From NCBI GenBank assembly GCA_964517265.1, contig CAZFBS010000011.1, positions 4,544-68,543 of the forward strand: DNA of 64,000 bases, in the 5' to 3' direction. This DNA comes from REEP01 sp964517265 (lineage in GTDB: Bacteria > Pseudomonadota > Alphaproteobacteria > Rhodospirillales > Defluviicoccaceae). Within the stretch, counting starts at the first letter, position 1. Every line of letters begins with the position of its first letter. This document shows positions 38,901 to 47,463 of this stretch, one piece after another. The notes beneath the pieces were generated by a model. That model saw only the letters and a list, made by a program, of their open reading frames with translations, did no database searches and was not told where the DNA came from. The translations under genes were made by a program, and so were the position numbers.

Positions 38901-39905
38901 ATGGATCTGACAACGAAGTATCTCGGTTTGGACCTGAAGCACCCGGTGGTGGCGTCAGCCGGCCCCCTGTCTTCGACCTATGACGGGATCAAGCGCCTCG
39001 AGGAATCCGGTGCCTCCGCGATCGTTTTGTTCTCGTTGTTCGAGGAGCAGATCCGTCATGAGAATGAGTCCTTCAATTTCCTGATGGAACAAGGCACCGA
39101 ACGCTTCCCGGAATCGCTCAGCTATTTTCCTGAGGTCGAGGACTATCATGTCGGCCCGGACGCCTACCTGGAGTTGATCCGCCGTGCATCGGAATCGTGC
39201 GGCGTGCCGATCATCGGCAGCCTCAACGGCGTCACCAGCAAGGGCTGGACCGAGTACGCCAAGGACATCCAGGAGGCCGGCGCAAGCGCGATCGAGCTCA
39301 ACATTTTCTATATTCCGGCCGATATCAATATTACCGGGCGCGAAGTCGAGGAACGCTACCTGCAGGTGGTGCGCCGGGTGAAGCAGGCTGTCACCATCCC
39401 TGTTTCGATCAAGCTCAATCCGTTCTTCAGCTCCACCGGCGAGATGGCCAAGCGGTTCGTCGAGGCCGGTGCTGACGGCCTGGTGCTGTTCAATCGCTTC
39501 TATCAGCCGGACTTCGACCTTGACGAACTGGAAGTCTCGCCGAGCCTGGAGCTGAGTTCGCCCAGCGAGATCCGTCTGCCCTTGTTGTGGATCGCCGTTC
39601 TGCACGGCCGCCTCAACGTCTCGCTGGCCGCCACCCGCGGCGTTCAGAGTGCGACGGAAGTGGTCAAGTACGTGATGGCGGGTGCCGATGCGGTGATGAC
39701 GACCTCCGCGCTGCTGCGCAACGGCGCCGGCTACCTGAAAACGCTGGTCACGGATCTCTCCGAGTGGATGGAGCGCCGGGATTACGAGTCGATCACGCAG
39801 ATGAAGGGGTCGATGAGTCAGCAAAAGGTGGCCGATCCGAGCGCATTCGAGCGCGCCAACTACATCAAGGTGTTGGAGAGCTACAAAAGCCCTTACCTCA
39901 CCTGA
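38901..39905 (+). CDS. Dihydroorotate dehydrogenase-like flavoprotein (not PyrD)
   Basis: A 334-residue TIM-barrel protein with FMN-site segments: HPVVASAGPLSSTYDGIKRL, GVPIIGSLNGVTSKGWTEYA, SAIELNIFYIP, IPVSIKLNPFFSSTGEMAKR and GADAVMTTSALLRNGAGYL. The pattern matches the DHOD-like family that accompanies nifJ in many anaerobes. It lacks the catalytic-loop features that would make a biosynthetic PyrD obvious, and it also lacks the C-terminal ferredoxin domain of PreA. The two 4Fe-4S clusters missing from it are present on the GltD-like gene of the same cluster. A redox role is inferred. Confidence 0.85.
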   Translation: MDLTTKYLGLDLKHPVVASAGPLSSTYDGIKRLEESGASAIVLFSLFEEQIRHENESFNFLMEQGTERFPESLSYFPEVEDYHVGPDAYLELIRRASESCGVPIIGSLNGVTSKGWTEYAKDIQEAGASAIELNIFYIPADINITGREVEERYLQVVRRVKQAVTIPVSIKLNPFFSSTGEMAKRFVEAGADGLVLFNRFYQPDFDLDELEVSPSLELSSPSEIRLPLLWIAVLHGRLNVSLAATRGVQSATEVVKYVMAGADAVMTTSALLRNGAGYLKTLVTDLSEWMERRDYESITQMKGSMSQQKVADPSAFERANYIKVLESYKSPYLT

Positions 39906-40098
39906 AGCACGCCGCGAAACAGCGGCCAGCCGGGCGGCTTCGCTCCGTCATCAGCTCCACGACTTGAGTTGATGACGGCTGTGAGAGTCTCTGGCGTTGG
40001 CCCCCCGAGCCGGCTGGTCAAGCGGCCTCGCGAGGGACGGCGCAAGGCCGTTCCATTGCCCGCCCTGGTTAGGAAGACGCCGGCCAGAGGGGGTAATC

Positions 40099-40797
40099 TC
40101 AGACGTGCAGGTAGGCGCGCGCCGCGGGATCGGAACGGAAATCGGCCATTGTGCCGTGCCAGCGGACGTGCCCGGTTTCCATCACCACCGCCTGGTCGGC
40201 GACGGTCTCGGCGAACCGCAGGTTCTGCTCGGACAGCAGCACCGAAAGGCCCTCGGCCTTGAGATCGTGTACCGCCTTGGCAAGGTGTTCGACGATCCGC
40301 GGGGCAAGACCCGTCGACGGCTCGTCGAGCAGCAGCATCAGTGGGTTGCCCATCAGGGCGCGGGCAATGGTCAGCATCTGCTGCTCGCCGCCACTGATCT
40401 CGGCTCCGCGCCGGTGGCGCAGCCCGGCAAGCTGGGGAAACAGCGCAAACACCTTGTCTGCCGTCCACTCGGGAGCATCGGGACGGAGCGGCCGGTCTCC
40501 GACCGCAAGATTTTCCAGTACCGTCAGTCCGCCGAAGATCCGGCGGTCCTCAGGTACGTAGCCAAGCCCGCGCGCACACAAGGTATGGGGACGCAGACCG
40601 CCGACGTCACGCCCATCAAGGACGATTCGCCCGGCTGCGGGCGGCAGCAGGCCCATGATGCTCTTGAGCACACTCGACTTGCCGGCGCCATTGCGGCCGA
40701 GCAGGGCCACGATCTGCCCGCTGGAAACCTCCAGGCTCACCTGGAACAAGGCTTGGGCGCGACCGTAATAGGCGTCGAGGGTGGAGACGGCCAGCAT
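40099..40797 (-). CDS. livF: Branched-chain amino acid-type ABC transporter ATPase (LivF)
   Basis: A 232-residue ATPase. Walker A is GRNGAGKSS, signature ISGGEQQMLTIARAL, Walker B LMLLLDEPSTGLAP, with the LivF-typical GYVPEDRRIFGGLTVLENL. It abuts livG (stop and start adjacent). It is the last gene of a minus-strand operon running SBP, fused permease, LivG, LivF. Confidence 0.94.
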   Translation of the reverse strand: MLAVSTLDAYYGRAQALFQVSLEVSSGQIVALLGRNGAGKSSVLKSIMGLLPPAAGRIVLDGRDVGGLRPHTLCARGLGYVPEDRRIFGGLTVLENLAVGDRPLRPDAPEWTADKVFALFPQLAGLRHRRGAEISGGEQQMLTIARALMGNPLMLLLDEPSTGLAPRIVEHLAKAVHDLKAEGLSVLLSEQNLRFAETVADQAVVMETGHVRWHGTMADFRSDPAARAYLHV

Positions 40798-41580
40798 CTA
40801 CGAGGCCTGCCCGCCCGCATCCGGAGCCGTGCCGAGATAGATCTCTTGCACCATCGCATCGGCGCGGATCTGTTCCGGCGCTCCTTGCGCGACCACGCGG
40901 CCCTGATGAAGCACGATGACCCGGTCGGCATGGCCGAACACCACGTCCATGTCATGTTCGGTGAACAGCATGCTCATGCCCTGCCGGTCGACGAGGCTGC
41001 CGGCCAGCGTCATCAGCGCGTGACGCTCTGCGAGCGCCATTCCGGCCGTCGGTTCATCCAGCAGCAGCAGCCGTGGCTCGTTGGCAAGCGCCACCGCCAG
41101 CTCCAGCCGTTTCAAATCGGCATACGCCAGCGCCGCCGCCGCGTGGTCCGCCTGCTCGCCAAGCCCGACACGGGCAAGAATGGCATCGGCTTCGCTCACC
41201 ACCTCTTTGTTCAGCGCTCGCCACATTCGGTTCAGCCGGCGCCGGTATGACAGCAGCGTGAGCTGCAGGTGCTCTCGTACGCTCATCGAGCGGAAAATGG
41301 CGGCAACCTGGAACGTGCGCGCGATCCCGAACCGCCACATCACATGCGGCGGCCTGCCGGCGATGTTGCGGCCGTCGACCACAATCCGGCCGGCGTCCGG
41401 TCTCAACTGGCCGCCCAGCATGTTGAAGCAGGTGGTCTTGCCGCCCCCGTTCGGCCCGATGATGGCCACCGCCTCGCCGGGATCGACCGCGAAGCTGACG
41501 CCGGCGACCGCGTGCACGCCGCCGAACGACTTGCTGAGTCCTTCGACCGAGAGCAGCGTCACCGAGCCCTCTTCTGCCAC
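40798..41580 (-). CDS. livG: Branched-chain amino acid-type ABC transporter ATPase (LivG)
   Basis: A 260-residue ATPase. Walker A is GPNGGGKTT (second-position Gly variant of the usual GxNGAGKT) and Walker B is RLLLLDEPTAGMA. The LSGGQ signature is replaced by ALAYADLKRLELAVALA, a degenerate form close to the LSYGxQRRLE type common in LivG. The C-terminal TEHDMDVVFGHADRVIVLHQ is LivG-like. It overlaps the permease gene upstream by 22 bp. Confidence 0.92.
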   Translation of the reverse strand: MAEEGSVTLLSVEGLSKSFGGVHAVAGVSFAVDPGEAVAIIGPNGGGKTTCFNMLGGQLRPDAGRIVVDGRNIAGRPPHVMWRFGIARTFQVAAIFRSMSVREHLQLTLLSYRRRLNRMWRALNKEVVSEADAILARVGLGEQADHAAAALAYADLKRLELAVALANEPRLLLLDEPTAGMALAERHALMTLAGSLVDRQGMSMLFTEHDMDVVFGHADRVIVLHQGRVVAQGAPEQIRADAMVQEIYLGTAPDAGGQAS

Positions 41581-43403
41581 TGGCGGCGCAAGCTGCCGAG
41601 GATCCCGTCAGGGAACCACAGCACCACCGCGACGATGGTAAGACCGAGGGCGGCGCGCCAGAGCTCGGTATGGCTGACAAGCGTAATCCTGAGGCCGGTG
41701 AACGCGCCGGCGCCGATGATCGGACCGGCGATCGCCTGAACCCCGCCCAGCAGCAGCATGACCAGGGCATCGACCGACATCGGGATCGAGAGAACCTCGG
41801 GGAACACGCTTCCTTTGAGAAACGCGTAAAGTCCGCCGCCCACCCCGGCGGCCGCGCCCGCCAGCGCGAACGCCACCCACCGGGTATGGCGGACATGGAT
41901 GCCGATCGCCGCGCTGCGCAGCTCGGAATCCCGTGCCGCTCGCAAGGCATACCCGAAGGGGCTGCTGGTGACGCGCCAGATCGCTGCGATGGCGAGAACA
42001 AACAGCGTCAACGTCAAATAGTAGTAGGGTGCCGGCGCGGCCGCCCAGGCTGCCGGCCAGACACCCAGAATGCCGTTGTCGCCGCCCGTGAAGGCGGTCC
42101 ATTGAAACGCCGCCGACCACAATATCTGGGCGAACGCGAGGGTCAGCATCGCCAGGTAGACGCCGGACAGGCGCACGCAGAACCAGCCGAACAGCAGCGC
42201 CCCGGCCCCGGCGACGATTGGTGCCGCGATCAGCGCCACCATCATCGGCGCCCCCAAGTGATGCACCAGCAGGGCGGCGCCGTAGGCGCCGAGACCGAGA
42301 TACGCGGCATGGCCGAATGAGATCATCCCACCGACGCCGATGATGAACTGCAGGCTCGCGGCAAAGATCGCAAAAATCAGGATCTCGCTGAAAACCTGGA
42401 GGGCGTATGGGCCGACGAGCCACGGCACCAGGGTCAACAGGATCACCGTGGCGATCGCAACCGGAGCTCGCCACCGGGGATTCGCCCGCAACGCGGGAAC
42501 GGGCTCGTGAGCGGCCGCGGGAGCGAGGATCTCCGGCCGGCCGAGCAATCCGGACGGCCGCACCACCAGAACCACCGCCATTACCAAGAACACGAGCACG
42601 AGCGTGATCTGGGGAAAAATCAGGATGCCGAAAGCATGGAGCTGAGCGATCAGCAGCGCAGCCAGATAGGCCCCCGGCAAACTTCCCATCCCGCCGATGA
42701 CGACAACGACGAAGGCCTCGGCGATGATGTTGAGGTCCATCATCAGGTTGGCCGGCTCGCGCGGCAGCTGCACCGCCCCGCCGATCCCCGCGAGGAACGA
42801 TCCAAGGAAAAACACGGCCGTGAAAAGCCACTTCTCGTCGATGCCCAAAGCACCGACCATTTCACGGTCCTCGGTCGCCGCCCGCACCAGGGTTCCCCAG
42901 CGGGTGCGATTGAGCAACAGCCAAAGACCGGCGAGAACCGCCGGCCCCAGCAAAATCAGGAACACATCGTAGGACGGCAGTCGCACGCCCAACACTTCGA
43001 CAAATCCGCCCAAGCCCTGAGGGCGCGCGCCCATTAGGTCCTGCGGCCCCCACAGGGCGAGGACGAGGTCCTGGACGATCAGAACAATGCCGAAGGTGGC
43101 GACAAGATGCATGAGCTCGGGCGAGCGGTAGAGACGACGAAGCAGAACCACCTCGACGAGGACGCCGATTCCGCCCGCCGCCAGTCCTGCCGCCAGAATC
43201 GTCGTCCAGAAACCGGCAGTGCCTCCCGAATTCAGGAAGTTCCCCACACTGTAGGCAACATACGCGCCCAGCATGTAGAACGAGCCATGGGCGAAATTGA
43301 CGATGCGGGTGACGCCGAAAATGACGGACAACCCCGAGGCCACCAGGAACAGCGACGAGGCATTGGCAAGACCGGTCAGAAACTGGGCAAGGACGAAGCT
43401 CAC
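41559..43403 (-). CDS. Fused LivH-LivM permease of Liv-type ABC importer
   Basis: A 614-residue protein joining two usually separate permeases. The LivH-like half (about residues 1-285) has ASGLSVIFGVTRIVNFAHGS and FVVVVIGGMGSLPGAYLAAL. The LivM-like half (about 315-614) has GVGGMISFGHAAYLGLGAYG and PMSVDALVMLLLGGVQAIAG. A charged linker around residues 285-315 (AAAHEPVPALRANPRWRAPV) joins them. Such fusions are common in actinobacterial and alphaproteobacterial Liv systems. Confidence 0.93.
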   Translation of the reverse strand: MSFVLAQFLTGLANASSLFLVASGLSVIFGVTRIVNFAHGSFYMLGAYVAYSVGNFLNSGGTAGFWTTILAAGLAAGGIGVLVEVVLLRRLYRSPELMHLVATFGIVLIVQDLVLALWGPQDLMGARPQGLGGFVEVLGVRLPSYDVFLILLGPAVLAGLWLLLNRTRWGTLVRAATEDREMVGALGIDEKWLFTAVFFLGSFLAGIGGAVQLPREPANLMMDLNIIAEAFVVVVIGGMGSLPGAYLAALLIAQLHAFGILIFPQITLVLVFLVMAVVLVVRPSGLLGRPEILAPAAAHEPVPALRANPRWRAPVAIATVILLTLVPWLVGPYALQVFSEILIFAIFAASLQFIIGVGGMISFGHAAYLGLGAYGAALLVHHLGAPMMVALIAAPIVAGAGALLFGWFCVRLSGVYLAMLTLAFAQILWSAAFQWTAFTGGDNGILGVWPAAWAAAPAPYYYLTLTLFVLAIAAIWRVTSSPFGYALRAARDSELRSAAIGIHVRHTRWVAFALAGAAAGVGGGLYAFLKGSVFPEVLSIPMSVDALVMLLLGGVQAIAGPIIGAGAFTGLRITLVSHTELWRAALGLTIVAVVLWFPDGILGSLRRQWQKRAR

Positions 43404-43465
43404 GAGGGGCGCCTGCCTGGGTTTCGGCTCACCGTCCGAGTCTCAATATCGAAGGAGAATGGGGC

Positions 43466-44695
43466 TCAGCCTCCGGGTCGCAACGTCGCTGCCACTTCCG
43501 CCGACGGCAAATGGTCAGCGCCGTCGACGTATCGCCAATCGACCATCCGCGGCATTCCCTGTTCAACCGTCAGCGTGCCGACAAACGTTCCCAAGGTGGC
43601 CTGCTGGTCGCTCTCCCGAAAGACGGCGGGGCCGATGGGGGTCTGGATTTCGAGCCGTTTGAACGCCTCGCGGATGGCGTCCGTCTCCAGCGATCCCGCC
43701 TTCTCGATGGCCGCGGCAATCGACAGGATCGACGCGTAGCCGACCACCGAGCCCATCCGGGGATAGTCGTCGAAGCGAGCCATGTAGGCTTCGCGGAACT
43801 TTGCATGCGCGGGCGTGTCGAGCGCGTACCAGGGATACCCCGTGACGATCCACCCCTCCGGCGCCTCGCTCCCGAGGGGATCGATCCATTCCGGCTCACC
43901 CGACAACATGCTCACCACCGGACGTCCCTCGAACAGGCCGCGAATCCTGCCCTCGCGGACGAACTGGGCGAGGTCGGATCCGAAGGTCACGTTGAAGATC
44001 GCCTCCGGCTGCGCCCGCGCCATCGCCTGGACAGTGGTGCCGGCATCGATCTTGAACTGCGCCGGCCACTGTTCCTCGACGAACTCGACATCGGGCCGAC
44101 GCTCGCGCAACAACTGCTTGAACGCGGCGACCGCCGACTGACCGTACTCGTAGTTGGGCGCGACGGTTGCCCAACGCCGCGCCGGCAGCTTCGCGGCCTC
44201 CTCAGCCAGCATCGCCGCCTGGACGTAGGTTCCCGGGCGCAGGCGAAACGTATGGGCGTTGCCCTTCTCCCATGCCAGCGCGTCGGTCAGCGGTTCTGCG
44301 GCAAGAAAGACTACCTGTCTTTGGTGGGCGAAATCAGAGACCGCAAGGCCGACATTCGAGAGCAGCGTCCCGAACAACAGGACGACGTCCTCGCGGGACA
44401 CCAGTTCGTTCGCAACGGTGATGGCGTCTCCCGGCTTGCCGCCATCATCCCTGGAGATCACCTCAAGGGGACGACCCAGCACGCCGCCAGCCGCATTGAT
44501 CTCGGCGACCCCCATTTCCCATCCGTGCCGGTAGGGAATCGTGAAGGCCGGCAACCGCGTATAGCTGTTCAAATCGCCAATCCGGATTGGCGGGCCGCTG
44601 GGCTCCGCCGCGCGGCTCCCCCTGTCGGCAACCAGCAGCGCCGCCGCTGCAACGACGGCGAGAGCGGCAAGCCTCAGCACCTTCCGAGCACCCAT
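43466..44695 (-). CDS. ABC transporter substrate-binding protein, Liv/urea-amide type
   Basis: A 409-residue protein with a Sec signal (MGARKVLRLAALAVVAAAAL then cleavage after SRAAE). The mature domain starts IRIGDLNSYTRLPAFTIPY, with GWEMGVAEINAAGGVLGRPL and RDDGGKPGDAITVANELVSR, the periplasmic binding protein fold of Leu/Ile/Val receptors. Ligand is unclear; the divergent first strand (IGDLNSYTRLP) differs from canonical LivJ, so amides, urea or aromatic acids are also possible. Confidence 0.9.
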   Translation of the reverse strand: MGARKVLRLAALAVVAAAALLVADRGSRAAEPSGPPIRIGDLNSYTRLPAFTIPYRHGWEMGVAEINAAGGVLGRPLEVISRDDGGKPGDAITVANELVSREDVVLLFGTLLSNVGLAVSDFAHQRQVVFLAAEPLTDALAWEKGNAHTFRLRPGTYVQAAMLAEEAAKLPARRWATVAPNYEYGQSAVAAFKQLLRERRPDVEFVEEQWPAQFKIDAGTTVQAMARAQPEAIFNVTFGSDLAQFVREGRIRGLFEGRPVVSMLSGEPEWIDPLGSEAPEGWIVTGYPWYALDTPAHAKFREAYMARFDDYPRMGSVVGYASILSIAAAIEKAGSLETDAIREAFKRLEIQTPIGPAVFRESDQQATLGTFVGTLTVEQGMPRMVDWRYVDGADHLPSAEVAATLRPGG

Positions 44696-44964
44696 CCGTG
44701 TCTTCCCTTCCCGCAGGCTGACCCGATCGTCTTTATATTCTTTTGTCCACTCGCGCTTGGTACCGCGACCGGCTCAGCGCCCCCGTGACGCCAGGCTCTG
44801 TATATCGCCGCCGCCACCGGCATTGCAATGGCGAGGGTACGACCGCTTATTGCGCCTCCCGCTTGGTGTTCGCAAGATGCGCGCCGGGAACGGCACTCAA
44901 AGCGGCCCGCCGCCGACCGCGCTGCCCGTACCCATCCCGTACAACAGAAACGCGAGGCACCGCC

Positions 44965-45348
44965 ATGGCCTGGATCTTTCTCGCGCTTGCGATCGCCTTC
45001 GAGATCGCCGGCACCACGGCATTGAAAATGTCGGAGGGGTTCGCCCGTCTCGGGCCGTCCCTGGTGATCCTGCCCGCCTACGCCATCAGCTTCGGGTTGT
45101 TGGGCATTGCCGTTAAGGACATTCCGATCGGCATCGCCTACGCGATCTGGTCCGCGGTCGGCACCGCCGCCATTGCCGCTATCGGGATCATGGTGTTCCG
45201 CGAGCCGCTGACGCTGATCAAGGTGGCGTTCATCGGCCTCATCATAATCGGCGTCGTTGGCCTGCAAATCACGTCAGGACGCCAGCGGCCTGTCGAAGCC
45301 GGCGATACGCTCGAGCAGCGCCAGTCGACTATTTCTCGTAGTGAATGA
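44965..45348 (+). CDS. Small multidrug resistance (SMR) family transporter
   Basis: A 127-residue four-helix protein: MAWIFLALAIAFEIAGTTAL with Glu13, the conserved proton/substrate-binding Glu of EmrE and related pumps. IGIAYAIWSAVGTAAIAAIG is the SMR signature helix. It could be EmrE-like (quaternary cations) or a guanidinium exporter (Gdx); the sequence alone does not decide, and no guanidine riboswitch was recognised upstream. The gene overlaps the convergent MarR-type regulator by 20 bp, implying a functional link. Confidence 0.9.
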   Translation: MAWIFLALAIAFEIAGTTALKMSEGFARLGPSLVILPAYAISFGLLGIAVKDIPIGIAYAIWSAVGTAAIAAIGIMVFREPLTLIKVAFIGLIIIGVVGLQITSGRQRPVEAGDTLEQRQSTISRSE

Positions 45349-45781
45349 AGTCGGTCCACGCCCTCTCCACCAGCCGCAGACCCTCCAGCACACTGCCGAT
45401 CTGATGCCCGTTCATATCCTGGTTTTGCACCCGGCCGGCGATCCGCTCCTCGAGCGCGCGCATCTTTTCGACCACCCCCATCGCCTTGGGCGTCAGCGCA
45501 ATGCCGACCGATCGGCGGTCGTGGGGGGAGCGCTCTTGTTGCAGATAGCCCATCTCCGACAGCCGCTTGATATTGTACGACACGTTTGAGCCTTGATAGT
45601 ACCCTCGCTCCAACAGGTCGCGAATCAGCACCTGTTCTTCGCCAATGTTGGTGAGGAGAAGCGCCTGAACGGCGTTGATCTCCCGGATGCCGAGCCGGTT
45701 CAGCTCCGTCTTCAAGACGTCGAGAAAACGCCGGTGCATGCGCTCGATTGAACGGGTAAGTTCAAGGTATTCTCGTTTCAC
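45329..45781 (-). CDS. MarR-family transcriptional regulator (LdtR/PetP-like)
   Basis: A 150-residue winged-helix protein: ERMHRRFLDVLKTELNRLGI, NAVQALLLTNIGEEQVLIRD, GYYQGSNVSYNIKRLSEMGY (recognition helix) and ERSPHDRRSVGIALTPKAMG (wing). The GYYQGSNVSYNIKRL motif is that of alphaproteobacterial LdtR/PetP regulators. It lies tail-to-tail with the SMR gene. A tandem 19-bp array lies nine bases upstream of its start, suggesting auto-regulation (inference). Confidence 0.92.
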   Translation of the reverse strand: MKREYLELTRSIERMHRRFLDVLKTELNRLGIREINAVQALLLTNIGEEQVLIRDLLERGYYQGSNVSYNIKRLSEMGYLQQERSPHDRRSVGIALTPKAMGVVEKMRALEERIAGRVQNQDMNGHQIGSVLEGLRLVERAWTDFIHYEK

Positions 45782-45790
45782 GCCTGCATT

Positions 45791-45866
45791 CCTTGTTGCA
45801 GAGACTTGGCCTTATTGCAGAAACCTAGCCCTGTTGGAGACATGTGGCCTTGGTGCAGAGGCCTCA
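45791..45866. repeat. Four tandem degenerate 19-bp repeats upstream of marR
   Basis: Copies at 45791-45809, 45810-45828, 45829-45847 and 45848-45866, all exactly 19 bp with a C-C-T/C start and a TTGCAGA-like core (CCTTGTTGCAGAGACTTGG, CCTTATTGCAGAAACCTAG, CCCTGTTGGAGACATGTGG, CCTTGGTGCAGAGGCCTCA). They are head-to-tail with no spacers, immediately upstream of the MarR start. They could be repeated operator half-sites on near-helical spacing. Confidence 0.8.
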
Positions 45867-46036
45867 TTGCATTGGGTCCTCACTAGAAGCGCCGCTCAGG
45901 CGATGCCGTTTTCCCGGCCGATCGCTATCGTTCAATCATAAGCGGTAGCCTCCTTACCAAAGCGTTTCTTCCGCACTCATTTTTCCGCCTGAGGCGCGTG
46001 ATCCGCCAACCCCGCGCTCAAATCTGCACTTTTCGG

Positions 46037-46064
46037 TTGTTTCGTTCTTATTTTGTTCTAATAA
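46037..46064 (+). promoter_or_regulatory. Candidate sigma-70 promoter of the RpoH-like gene
   Basis: TTGTTT (46037-46042), a 16-base spacer and TAATAA (46059-46064), in a locally AT-rich stretch 55 bp before the start codon. The match is moderate; no RpoE/EcfG-type GGAAC...CGTT element was found. Confidence 0.35.
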
Positions 46065-46118
46065 TAGAAGATGAGGTACGGTGCTGGCCATTGTCATCAG
46101 ACGACTTGGAGGGACCCC

Positions 46119-46996
46119 ATGGAGAACCTTACCGCAAGGGAACGGTATCGGGATCGGCGGTGCGCCACGGGCGCGCGTCAAGGCCCGCCGAAACCGATCG
46201 CCCCGCTCTCGCAGGACGACGAGATTCTCGATGCCCGCTGCGAAGCCGACCTGATCGCCCGCTGGCGCAAAAACCGCGACCAAGCGGCCGGAGCTCGCCT
46301 CGTCCACAGCTATCAGCGCCTCATTCGCAAAATGGCGCGCCGCTATCGGGGCTTCGAGGTATCCGTTCCGGATCTGATTGCCGAGGGCAACGTCGGTCTG
46401 CTGCAGGCGTTGGAGCGGTTCGACCCCTCCCGCGGCTTTCGTCTGTCGACATACGCGATCTGGTGGATCCGCGCGGCGATGAGCGAGGCCGTCATGAATG
46501 CCCCGCTGGTCAAGACGGCAACCAGTGAAGCCGCCAAGCGACTCTTCTTCAATCTCCGCCGCGCCAGGAGCAAATTCGGAGAATGCGGATGCGGCGATCT
46601 GCTGCCGGAGTCCGTGGCCGCCATCGCAAAGGATCTGGCCGTCAGCGAAGCGGAGGTCATCCGCATGAACCGCTGGCTGAATGGCCGCGACATCTCGCTG
46701 AACGCGCCCGTCGGCCGCAATCCGTCAGCAGGAGTCGAGCTTCAGGACTGTTTGACCGATGCGCTTCAGGATGACGAGGCCCGGATCATTGGCAAGGACG
46801 AGCGTGAAAAACAGCGCGCGTTGGTGAGAGAGGTGCTGGCGACCTTAAGCGAGCGAGAACAGTACATCGTCACGGAACGGTGGCTGAAGGACGAAACCCG
46901 GACATTGGCGGATATTGCCGAAGAATACGGGCTGACGCGCGAACGGGTGCGGCAGATTGAAGCCCATGCCCTTGCCAAGATCAAGCAGCGGGCGAG
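46119..46996 (+). CDS. rpoH: RpoH-family (sigma-32-like) RNA polymerase sigma factor (3' end in gap)
   Basis: About 293 residues before the gap; TTGGAGG lies upstream of ATG 46119. Region 2 has HSYQRLIRKMARRYRG, ADLIAEGNVGLLQALERFDP-type sequence (PDLIAEGNVGLLQALERF) and FRLSTYAIWWIRAAMSEAVM. The RpoH box is recognisable in TSEAAKRLFFNLRRARSKFG. Region 4 ends SEREQYIVTERWLKDETRTL, AEEYGLTRERVRQIEAHALA. Only a few C-terminal residues should be missing. Alphaproteobacteria often have two RpoH copies for heat and oxidative stress; which one this is cannot be said. Confidence 0.93.
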
Positions 46997-47096
46997 NNNN
47001 NNNNNNNNNNNNNNNNNNNNNNNNNNNNNNNNNNNNNNNNNNNNNNNNNNNNNNNNNNNNNNNNNNNNNNNNNNNNNNNNNNNNNNNNNNNNNNNN
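46997..47096. other. Assembly gap (100 N)
   Basis: Placeholder of unknown real length after the sigma-factor gene. The true distance to the S41 protease gene is unknown and genes may be missing. Confidence 0.99.
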
Positions 47097-47463
47097 CCAT
47101 TGTGCGGGGGAGCATCTTTGCGCGCCTTCAAGCAGATCCCATATCAGGGAAAGCGTGACGCCAGGATGGATTTGCGACAGTTTACGACAGCATCATCATG
47201 AGGCACATTCCCGACATGATTGTGGCCGAGGATCGAGTGTGGCAGGGATTACGCAGGGAACGCGGCGCAGCCCGCGCCCGGCGCAGTATGTGGGTGCGTC
47301 GGCGCCCCATCGGCATCAAGCCAAAGGCACTGGCGCGCCGGGCGTGAGCGGAGTGGCAACGTCCGGCACGACAGGCATACCGTTCTTTTGTGGTGGAAGG
47401 CATTTATCGTTGATCAGGAAAACATTCTGTTCGTTCCTCTCGGGAAGGACCCGAGGAAAGGCT
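47097..47463. other. Intergenic region after gap, no firm gene
   Basis: 367 bp. A 49-codon Arg-rich frame (about 47200-47349, MRHIPDMIVAEDRVWQGL) exists but has no ribosome site or family resemblance. The end carries AGGAAAGG, the ribosome site of the protease gene. Confidence 0.4.

Larger units (their letters stand above)
45782..46118. other. Intergenic region with tandem array and promoter
   Basis: Divergent region between marR and the sigma factor. It carries the tandem array 45791-45866 and a candidate promoter for the sigma gene. No coding sequence seen. Confidence 0.55.

Noticed and set aside
38901..39905. Calling the DHOD-like gene pyrD
   Set aside because: Context (nifJ cluster) and sequence match the nifJ-associated DHOD-like family; biosynthetic PyrD would be expected elsewhere.
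47200..47349. 49-codon Arg-rich frame upstream of the S41 protease
   Set aside because: No ribosome site, no family resemblance, and composition typical of chance frames in GC-rich DNA.
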